This document shows, in pieces, positions 1 through 7,649 of a DNA stretch of 10,539 bases. The notes under the pieces are model-generated. The model did not search any database and was not told where the DNA came from. It saw only the letters and a list, made by a program, of their open reading frames with translations. The DNA comes from Phellopilus nigrolimitatus. Taxonomy: Eukaryota > Basidiomycota > Agaricomycetes > Hymenochaetales > Hymenochaetaceae. The stretch's first letter is position 1. Every line of letters starts with the position of its first letter. The stretch spans positions 1 through 10,539 of the forward strand of contig JAJOHG010000630.1 of assembly GCA_021029095.1 (NCBI GenBank). Reading direction: 5' to 3'. A program made the translations under genes and the position numbers.

Positions 1-265
1 TCGACGACGCGTCAGTCGAAATAGAGACAGGGTTGGGGTTGGACGACGAAGACGCGCCAGGAGGGGAAGGAGATGGTCCAGCTGGCGGTGCGCTCGTTCT
101 CTCAGCTGCTGCCCTGTCGTCTGCCTCTGGCGACGTACGCCATGCTTCTCGAAAGCCGATTTCGCCCCTCTTTTGCGGCAATGGACCCGCCTGGGGCCGC
201 ATTGCTATTTCCGCAGGTGCGGGGTCGGTCGTCGTCGCACTCGACGTTGCGACACTCGACTCCAT
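1..265 (-). CDS. N-terminal part of an unrecognised Ser/Pro/Ala-rich protein (cut by the left edge)
   Basis: Reading leftward from the ATG at 265-263, the frame stays open for 88 codons to the window edge. The start has G at +4 and is preceded by a pyrimidine-leaning leader, as in many fungal genes. The first 25 or so residues are rich in Ser, Thr and Ala (MESSVATSSATTTDPAPAE). A more structured, charged stretch follows at about residues 31-50 (KRGEIGFREAWRTSPEAD), then an Ala/Ser/Pro-rich disordered segment to the edge. I do not recognise the family. All six frames are fairly open here because the DNA is GC-rich, so the plus-strand frame at 33-308 is a rival. The minus frame is preferred for its uninterrupted opening from a well-placed ATG and its typical low-complexity fungal N-terminus. 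Whether an intron interrupts it cannot be judged. Confidence 0.4.
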   Translation of the reverse strand, partial: MESSVATSSATTTDPAPAEIAMRPQAGPLPQKRGEIGFREAWRTSPEADDRAAAERTSAPPAGPSPSPPGASSSSNPNPVSISTDASS

Positions 266-2339
266 AGATCGTAATGAATGTTTTGCACCGGGCAAAGGTG
301 GGCGGTGATGACTTCAAGATAATGAAAGGGCGGTAATGAGGGTGAGTCGTGCTCGCCATTAACGATGTTCGAGAGGCCAACGACGAGGTCGAGGGCAGCG
401 ATGAGGTCGGCAACGACAATAACAACGAATAGATGTAAGTCGCCAAGGACTGCGCCGTTGGTTATTGATACAGTTCCATAAGTAGAAGGAGCTAATCACA
501 GCTCACCTAAGATGATTACAAACGTCTAAATCTGTGCATTCAGCCACAAATGTTTGTCTTTTGTACAAGGTCGATTTGTTTTGAGCCAGATGTTCTATAA
601 ACTCTATACTCACCGCCTCCGTATATGTATCAGCCTTGCACTGAATTACGCGGAAGTAATTCACATGTATGTGGTTACAAAGTTTTCCTCGTGAACTTAA
701 TATCCCAATCAGACTGTCTGCCAGAGAACCGAGTATCGGGACTCGAGAGACTTTGCTGTTCTTTTTTTCCCTAAGCATTTTCCCGAGTTCGAGCCGATTA
801 GGTGCTTGTCAGTTTATGTACGTATGCTGTTATCACCAAGATGTCCTAGACTGAGAACATGGCATAAGCAAGTCTAAGAGATCCCGTATCATGTTTATCT
901 GCTCCCCCAACCCCATAGATTCGTTTCCCTAATCAGATTTTCCAACTCAATACTGCACATGTGCCACCGCAGACTCCAAGGTTCTTGATCTGTCGGAGGG
1001 CATTGGAGATCATCGGGGTTCGTTTCGTCAAGTCCAGATCATTTTGGGAGCGTAAGCAATCCTCTTTTTTAGTCCTGGTCTCCGGGATCTCGTCAGGGCA
1101 GTTCTTGAGTGTCATAGTTGACGGCTCAAATTATCAGGGACTCGCATCAAGAGCGATGTCTTTACCTAAAGACTTACCAGTTAGCACATCTGCAGTGTAA
1201 CGTTTGCTAGCTTCGGCACTCCGAAAAAAAAAACCCTCCCATATCGAAACTAAATCAGGTACCCAGTGCAAATTGCAATTCTCATTCGAGCGCTCCGTGT
1301 AAGCCACTCTGAGCGGCGCGGATCCATCCAGGAACATATAGAAATGACGCCAAGACATCGTATGGTCTGCTCGACTTAGTATCTTTCGGTGTTTGTTTTT
1401 CCCAACATCAAATCTTGTGGCGTGAAAGGCGTCAGTAGGTATTCAAATCATCTTCAGAAGGAGTAAGGGTCAGCTTTGAATGTAGCTACTGACAGTTACG
1501 CACAGTGCACTCATGCGTCTGTGAACGGCATAGTCGCAGCTTGCCAGACTGTCTCTATGAAGCAATTCCAGGTCCAGAAGCAAGACTGAGGTTAAGCAAC
1601 CTTATGTTAGAACGCACCTATGCCTTGCTTTTGTTGAAGGTTATGAGTCTCTCAGAAAGGACATTAATCATGTCAATGTCTGAGCTTACTTCTGATAGTC
1701 TTTCGCAGCGCATGACGGCTACCTCAGTGACAAGAGAGTTGGAGCGCCTGGCTTCGCGATACGGCAACGAGGCAACGATGTATAGACAATCGGCGATTCA
1801 TAGTCGGCGACCAGCCCTACCCTTTCTAGGTCCTTGTTATCATCCAAGAGAATCTCCCGGTGACGTCGAACAGTGAAATGTGCTTTCACACGAGCGCCGT
1901 CCTTCATATCCGCGAGTTCTTTTTCTCATCTTCCAGATATCGATCCAAAAGGAATTGGGGACCATGCTAGTACGTGAAGCAAGGCAACGATAATCCGAAA
2001 GTCGCAGCACAATACCTTCAGAACAGTCATTTTCGCAATGAGGCACTCCACCTAGCATTAAATGGCTCCCACAGATTACGCAGACCTTGATCAGCGCTGG
2101 GACACGGCCGGTTCCGAAAAGCACCTTTTAGTGCACCTGCAGTCTGCGGAGTACCGTACGCTCAAGTCTCCTAGCGCACCATAAAGGACATTCAGAGTAT
2201 TTTCTGGGTCGTTGTGATACCGGATGTCAATAATCTCTTCTCCGTCTTGACAATTGTTTACGTTCGGTCAACTATCATCTTCTATTATGAGATTGGCATG
2301 TGACGAACTGTCTGAGGGACATCAATCAGCGGGTTAAAG
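266..2339. other. Long stretch without an assignable gene; scattered protein-like fragments
   Basis: About 2.1 kb in which I could not build a gene on either strand. The part next to 265 is probably the upstream region of the left-edge gene. Further right are short protein-like pieces that do not join. On the minus strand at about 610-506 is a segment resembling a HEAT-repeat helix pair (FIEHLAQNKSTLYKRQTFV). On the minus strand at about 1907-1719 is a charged stretch (ELADMKDGARVKAHFTV and onward). On the plus strand at 1505-1876 is a competing 123-codon open frame. Stops and frame changes separate the pieces, and base composition is close to neutral. This fits decayed coding sequence or plain intergenic DNA. 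No tandem repeat, transposon terminus, tRNA or rRNA was recognised. Confidence 0.5.
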
Positions 2340-3185
2340 GATACCACTGGGAGTCATGAACATGAGTGCGGATGAAATGAGCTAAACCAGGGAGTTGGTG
2401 ACTTACACACGACCAGAAAGAATAGTAAGTCCGCTCAAGCCACTTACCGTCGATCTCCAATTTGAAGTCCGTATTAGGATCAAATCATCCCGTAACAGAC
2501 TTACTGTCCAGCCACAATCCCCGCCAAAGAACGAGGGCGTGTCGTCATAAGCCTCGATATTTCAATACGTAGAAGTGATGGAAGGGGACGCGCCAGAACA
2601 AGACCATGCCTTCAAGTTCATACCCGAGCTGACGGTCATAGCATCACATGAAAGAATTTCCGGATCCTCCATTCTTGAACCATCGCCCGAAGTGAATACA
2701 GATCGTGGAAGCTTCCTTATACAAAGACTGAGACCTGAGCTTCCCTCATGTTCAACCTCCCAGAGCCTGAGAGTATAGTCTTGAGTATCAGCCCGAGACA
2801 AGAACGAGCTATCCAATCGCACGGGGACTTTCAAAAATCGTGGGCCCCATCGTCAGCTTACGGGTAAACGAGGAACACAACAAACATCTACCACCTGTTC
2901 GAAGCCGAACCCACAACGGCACGGAGAGGAACTTCACAAACAGATATCAACACTCCGTTCCCGTCGGCCGGCACTCGCTGCCACGTCGTATAGCCAGTCC
3001 ATGAGGATGTCTTGGGGAAATGCATTGCAGCTGGCTGCTTCCGGAGCACGACCTTTTGGCGAACCACATACACGTTCCGTATGCCGTTAAGTTCGGAAAT
3101 ACAGGCGCCGATACTGAGTAGACATAATCCTTCCCCACCACGGCTCAGAGGACAAAGTTCGGGACACAGATTTCACGAAGGAAAA
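2340..3185 (-). pseudogene. Degenerate EED/ESC-like WD40 gene (PRC2 subunit relic)
   Basis: EED/ESC is the WD40 beta-propeller subunit of Polycomb repressive complex 2, which methylates histone H3 K27. On the minus strand, pieces matching that family occur in family order but in different frames. A first-blade piece FSFVKSVSR is near 3185. PVF/TAYG and NVYVVR are near 3090-3060, in two frames. ADGNGVLISVCEVPLRAVVGS is near 2965-2903, broken here as ADGNGVLISV then CEVPLRAVVGS. A GPTIFE piece near 2845 sits where family members have the GHG..INELKFHP strand, and the VPVRLDSSFL that follows is shifted. DYTLRLWEVEH is at 2780-2748, equivalent to KDHALRLW. EILSCDAMTVSSGMNLKAW ends at 2604, equivalent to the EVLSAD...MSCGMDHSLKLW blade but several residues short. 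HFIRTHVHDSQWY ends at 2341. In-frame stops (for example 2564-2562) and losses inside strands suggest a pseudogene. A fast-evolving gene with missed introns is the alternative. The EED assignment rests on motif order recalled from memory. Confidence 0.5.
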
Positions 3186-3254
3186 ACCTGGGCTCGGAAA
3201 GTGAGTACCACCGACATTGTACTGCAGCAACGGACTATCTCAGATTGTCTCGGT

Positions 3255-5218
3255 TTATTTCGTCGCAGTGCGTGTTCTAAAGCCCCTAGTCACCTTTCTT
3301 CCGCTCAAAGGCTCCGGTGTGTCGAGCTTGGCGCGTGCCCTTCCCTTGGTCCTCGATTTCTCCTTTTCCACAGTTATCGTATCTCGCCCTTCTCCGTCCT
3401 CTTCTCCTCTCGCCTGCCAACTCACATTTGCAAACTTCCTTCTGCAAACGTTACTCCCGTACTCCTGATACTCTTCACGACTGACCGCCTGATTTACGAA
3501 GCCCGGTTGGCGTACAAATTCGGCTCCAGAAAAATATCCTTCTGAAATAGCACTGTCGAGAATGCAAACTTCAGGAAATCCAGCAGACAAAAAAAATCCA
3601 CGATAGCATACTTGGACGATTCATATATGCACACTTCGTGATCGGTAGGCACCAGACTTCTTAATTCAGCCATCCTGGGTACAAAATCAAACGAGAAGTT
3701 CATCCACCCCAACGCAACATGATTGAGTTTCATCTTGCTTACAGTCGCTCGCGGAACCCTGAAAACTTGATGTTGCCACCGACCAGTCCGATGTTCGACC
3801 AGAAAAGACCTTGCAGGTCTTCTGGCAGTGAACAGATCGCATCCGCGATGGCCCGGGAGACACACGACTGCGCTAGGCCTGCAAAGAAGATTGATAACAC
3901 GATCGAGAATACATCAACAGTCAGAAAGGAAATTGCAAACCAATATCGCTGGGCCTGAACAGAACTTCCGGAACTGCAAATCGTTCGCTAGTCATACGCA
4001 AAACGTCGTCGTCTGCTTCCACCATCTCATCGCTCGCCTTCACCCTGCCCGGTCGATTCTCCGTGAACTTCGGCAATACATATTCTTGCACCATCTTTGA
4101 CGGCTCGGCCCTTCCCGAATTTGAGAGATGAGCGAAAATAGTGGCCGCCTGTCATACAAATCGCGCTCACCGACAGAGCTCCATGTCGTGCTTGTAGTCA
4201 GTCGAAACGTAGCAACACCTTTCCTTCACATCATTCGCGATAAATGTCTCGCCCATCAAGTCGAATTGGCGGTACGAAAGCAGCTCCTTAAGGTGGTTTG
4301 TCAACAGCTTCCCGCCGACATCCACTCTAAGTAAGAAATTAGAACCGAGAAGCAAGAAGCAAGAATCAGCGTCGAAGACACGCATCAGATTCATTCCTTG
4401 AATCCTTCTCACCTTCGAACACTCTTCCACGTGACTTGCCCGTTGACCAAAGGGACTATATGCGTAAAGCTAAATCCAGAGTCGACGATCAGCATACATT
4501 CGGGGGGAGGGACGTTTGCTTCTTCCGTCCGAAAAAGTGATCCAAAAGGCATGAGAGATGCCGCTGAGCGAATCATAATAAGGCGTGAACCGCACGCCGA
4601 CTATTTTTGAAACAAACCCACGTGTGCAGCGATAACACGATTCAAAGTCGTATTCTTCGAACACAAACTGATCGTACTGCTCTTGGATGTTCGGCAGATT
4701 GAAGTACGGTTCGGTAATCAGCAATGACGATTCCGCCGTGTTGACCTACGCGTAATGCGCATGTGAGAAATCAAATTTTCAGAACGTAAGCCTCACGATG
4801 TCTCGCACGCACGTTGAGACCAGAATTCGAGAACAAGCCATCCCAGATCGCCTTCTGAGCATCCCAGTCCGTCAAGTATCCCTGTAGAATTCGTGAAGAT
4901 CTATGCCCTTTCGCGACTAGCATCCATGCACGCACTCTTTCGAAAGGCAGGCGGAAGTGAAGAGACGCAAAATCTCTGCATTGGTCAAACTCGTGTCCGA
5001 AGAACGTCTGTTTCTCTCCTTTCGTCTGCCGAACAATCGCGTTCGCGACGATGCTAGGAACAAGCCGAGGAGAATAACTGACGCTCAGTGACATCGAATC
5101 CAGTTCAGAAAGTAACAAAAGTGTACCGAGGCTCCGGTATGTCTACCAGCGAAGTCACGACATTCGTCTTTATCGTCGACGCGCCATTGTCGAGAACGAT
5201 CACAGGTGATCCCTGCAT
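3255..5218 (-). CDS. ARP6: Actin-related protein 6 (SWR1 complex subunit), 10 exons
   Basis: Arp6 is a nuclear actin-fold subunit of the SWR1 remodeller, which swaps H2A for H2A.Z; it docks with Swc6 in that complex. Exons on the minus strand are 5218-5127, 5077-4936, 4881-4813, 4745-4622, 4563-4413, 4326-4171, 4110-3941, 3878-3743, 3674-3612 and 3552-3255. They join in frame to 466 codons plus stop. Landmarks are VLDNGAS near residue 8 (phosphate loop 1), [20 protein letters not shown] around 73-93, [18 protein letters not shown] around 111-128, [10 protein letters not shown] from 168 (phosphate loop 2), [19 protein letters not shown] from 195 (adenosine site), [11 protein letters not shown], a VGGN at 334-337 where most family members have TGGN, and [16 protein letters not shown] ending near 408. 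Human Arp6 ends just after that last motif, so residues 411-466 are an extra, highly charged tail. Family identity is firm. The first intron (5078-5126) and the C-terminal tail are the weakest parts of the model. Confidence 0.92.
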
Positions 5219-5271
5219 TGATATATTTCGTTGAGGCCGACCGTGCTGCAAGTCGGTGGCAGAGTCTCAAA

Positions 5272-5295
5272 AGCCGAGCAGAGGAAGGCTCGGCT
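5272..5295. repeat. Perfect inverted repeat, 8-base arms and 8-base loop
   Basis: AGCCGAGC (5272-5279) is followed by an 8-base purine loop and then GCTCGGCT (5288-5295), its exact reverse complement. It lies 54 bases upstream of the ARP6 start codon, so on the minus strand it could form a GC-rich hairpin in the 5' leader, or be a palindromic factor site shared by the divergent pair. No role is known. Confidence 0.6.
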
Positions 5296-5507
5296 AACGC
5301 GAAAAGTCACACAGTGACACGGCGTTCGTGACTCGGTCTCCGCCCACCACGATCTCCGGTCGGAAACATACTTTGGGTTGTTTTTAGACTCTGCATTCTA
5401 TCCTGCAGGTGTTTCTATCTTTGGGGGAAACCTCGGTGCTGAGTATTTGTTCCTTCTTGTGTGAGCGTGTGCCGGTCTTGGACTCCAGCTGCTACCTGAA
5501 GCTTATC

Positions 5508-5571
5508 CGTACTCGAGAATTGGATCTGCGCTCCCCCATTCGAAGCTTTCTCAAGACGCTACGTACTCGAG
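5508..5571. repeat. Two direct copies of CGTACTCGAG
   Basis: The ten bases CGTACTCGAG occur at 5508-5517 and again at 5562-5571, 54 bases apart start to start, each containing the palindrome CTCGAG. Both sit 150-215 bases upstream of the TANGO2-like start codon, where upstream activating sites are expected. A paired factor-binding site is possible, but the repeat is short. Confidence 0.35.
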
Positions 5572-5722
5572 CTCAGGTACTTGATACTTGCAGAATGGTT
5601 CTGCTTCTAGAGGACTGATACGGGACGCCCATCACAGATTTCTCTGTACGACTATATTGGTCGTCTCTTCTGCGATTGAGAACAATCGCACAGCCGGCGC
5701 TTCATCTTGCGTGCGGCGGGCC

Positions 5723-6832
5723 ATGTGCATCGGTCTGTGGTCACTCGACCATCCAGAGTATGCAATGTATGCCGCGCCAAGATCGATCGTTCCGTCTCGC
5801 GATGGCTCAATTATTTTGTGTTTGTGTCAGGATCCTGTGCTCGAACCGCGACGAGTATCTCTCACGGCCAACCGTCGATGCCCATTTCCATTCCTTTGGA
5901 CAAGAGTCATATGCACCTTTTGCATTGTCTGGCCGAGATCTCCAGGCCGGCGGTTCCTGGTTTGGAATCAATCGTGCTGGCAGAATAGCGCTCCTGTCAG
6001 TGACGCTGAAATCACTCGATTTCAAGGCTAACGTCAATCAATCAGGACGAATATTACCGAGCAGGGCGGCTCGTACACATCGTCGCGGGGTCATCTCGTA
6101 TCTTCTTTTCTGCTTCCGGACGCGCCAGATATCGAGGAATTCACAAAAACGCTTACGAATGACCCGTCGGCTTTGTACGCTGGATTCAATTTACTTCTGC
6201 TCTCGCCTTCCAGGGAAGCGAACGACGTCTGTCTCACATATGATGGATGCCTGGTTACCAACTCTGGTGGCGGCGGTTCTATCACGGCTCGACGGTTCCG
6301 GCCTGAGGAAAGGCGCGTCGGTGGTGTGTCTAACGGTATCGACGGCGCTAATGAGATCGCCTGGCCGAAGGTAACGAAGGGAGAAGCTCGTTTGAAGGAG
6401 CTTCTTTATGAGCAACAAAGCGCTTTATCCGAAAGGGAGCTCGTAGACGGATTACTCGATATGTTGACGTGAGTCGGCGGAGCGTAGGCTTGTGTTTGAA
6501 GATACTCCTTTTTGTTACACCTCAACAGATGGGAACCAACGGAACCTCCACGTAATCGCTCGCAGCTACGCACGTCGATTCAGATCCCCCCTTTACGCAT
6601 GACCTCCAGTCTTTCTGCGGGCGCGTCTGCTGACGGGCCTGAATGGTACGGCACGCGTCTTTCGACGGTGATACTCGTGCGGCGGGATGGGCGTGTTCTG
6701 TTCGTCGAGAAGGATGCCTGGAAGTTAGATCCGAGCGGTGAAGGTCCGATCCGAGGAGATCCTCAAAGCGCGCGCGTCTTTCGCTTCCGTCTGAATGATA
6801 CGGTGAATCACGAAGAGACACAGGAGCTGTGA
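5723..6832 (+). CDS. TANGO2/NRDE-family protein, 4 exons
   Basis: The TANGO2 family (NRDE domain, formerly DUF833) is linked to Golgi organisation, mitochondrial and lipid homeostasis and, more recently, haem handling; its biochemical activity is unsettled. Exons are 5723-5766, 5831-5995, 6046-6468 and 6529-6832, giving 311 residues, slightly longer than the human protein. Introns of 64, 50 and 60 bases have standard ends, and the second carries a CTAAC branch site 17 bases before its acceptor. The protein begins MCIGLW, keeping the near-universal Cys2, proposed as an N-terminal nucleophile. Then come LCSNRDEYLSRP with the name-giving NRDE at 20-23, LSGRDLQAGGSWFGINRAG at 47-65, TNITE at 71-75, SSRGHLVSSFL at 82-92, YAGFNLLLLS at 114-123, GGVSNG at 162-167 and YGTRLSTVILV at 251-261. 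All match family blocks in order. The start is fixed by the conserved MC. The frame is intact, and no signal peptide or membrane helix is seen. Confidence 0.95.
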
Positions 6833-7011
6833 TCTTTGTTCGATGAGATACATACATCCTTGTGTGTTATGCTACTATGACCTATATCTATCCACGATTT
6901 GGACAGGGTGCGATGTTGTGTAATTACCTGAGTTTGAATCACGGCCTATGATACAACGATGTATATGGGAGCGGTGCCGAACTAAGGGCTATAAGTACAT
7001 GTAGTCCATAC
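6833..7011. other. 3' flank of the TANGO2-like gene
   Basis: AT-rich sequence just after the stop codon, with no coding signal. It probably contains the 3' untranslated region and polyadenylation site. No AATAAA is present here, which is common in fungi. Confidence 0.4.
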
Positions 7012-7248
7012 ATGTGCTTCAACCTTTCTGAAGTCCCGGACGATGCGGAACATGAAGCTATGAAAGAAGGCAAAAGTGGAGAAGTCGGTCGAGGAGGACT
7101 TGCGGAACAGGGGTTCATTCACAATTTCGATATCAGAGTTTATGACGAAGAAGAGTGGAACGCTGCTATAGTTGGATCACAACTTCTCTCGTTGTGGCTT
7201 GTATATTCATTTACCGAACGCAGGACGCAAGTGAAATCTGTAAAATAA
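7012..7248 (+). CDS. Small candidate ORF, unknown (78 residues)
   Basis: ATG at 7012 to TAA at 7246-7248. The middle is acidic and glycine-rich and looks protein-like (EGKSGEVGRGGLAEQGF, then FDIRVYDEEEW). A TATAAG sits about 20 bases before the ATG, and the stop codon lies inside AATAAA (7244-7249). I recognise no family. A minus-strand frame overlaps its 3' end (7207 to about 7396), preceded by an acceptor-like CTCGCAG and reading CFSFETAQLRHIEKNASK; it is an equally good candidate for a small gene or relic. At most one of the two is likely to be real. This interval lies between two convergent genes, so it could also be only 3' untranslated sequence. Confidence 0.25.
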   Translation: MCFNLSEVPDDAEHEAMKEGKSGEVGRGGLAEQGFIHNFDIRVYDEEEWNAAIVGSQLLSLWLVYSFTERRTQVKSVK

Positions 7249-7649
7249 AGCCGCCCCAGTCGAGATGCTCAAAGTCAATCGAGTTCCTTCTTTCGAGTTA
7301 ATGATTTTGGACGCATTCTTCTCGATATGACGAAGCTGTGCAGTCTCGAACGAGAAGCACTTTTGACTCGGGTCGAACCTGCGAGCGAGGAATTGATAAA
7401 ACAGTGAAGTTATCAACAACAGCACAAGATGTAGTTGGAGACGAATCAGTGAGAAGAGGATGTAACATTATTTACCTTCGGTGGCAAGATATGTATCTGG
7501 ACAAGATGATCAACACCGGAAGGGTTCAAAGCATGATATTTACAACAGAAAACGTAAAGTATAATTACACTTGAGGTAAAATATATACAAGTCAGGTGGC
7601 CAGTAAGCTATCAGCGCCGAAAAACAGTCGAAGACAGAGCAAAGCATCA

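Larger units (their letters stand above)
5219..5722. promoter_or_regulatory. Divergent intergenic region between ARP6 and the TANGO2-like gene
   Basis: The two genes are transcribed away from each other, and 504 bases separate their start codons. This interval must therefore hold both 5' leaders and both core promoters, possibly as one bidirectional promoter. I see no convincing TATA box. It contains a perfect 8-base hairpin near the ARP6 side (5272-5295) and two copies of CGTACTCGAG nearer the other gene (5508-5517 and 5562-5571). A 69-codon plus-strand open frame at 5409-5618 has no recognisable motif and is taken as chance. Confidence 0.6.

Noticed and set aside
33..308. Plus-strand 91-codon Gly/Ala/Asp-rich frame
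   Set aside because: It is the mirror of the minus-strand Ser/Pro-rich frame. All frames are open in this GC-rich stretch, and the minus frame has the better start and composition.
1515..1640. Possible 5S rRNA-like stretch (contains GGTTAAGCAACC)
   Set aside because: Only the short AAGCA-type core resembles 5S; the remaining conserved boxes and the terminal stem are absent.
1505..1876. Plus-strand 123-codon frame
   Set aside because: Part looks protein-like, but it has no recognised motif and overlaps a minus-strand frame of equal quality; neither is supported enough to call.
3012..3545. Plus-strand 177-codon open frame
   Set aside because: It lies antisense to the last ARP6 exon and the EED-like relic and shows no family motif; the ARP6 reading is clearly the coding one.
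5676..6374. Plus-strand 232-codon open frame
   Set aside because: It is the second exon of the TANGO2-like gene read through the flanking introns. The conserved blocks before 5831 and after 6046 are in other frames and join only after splicing.
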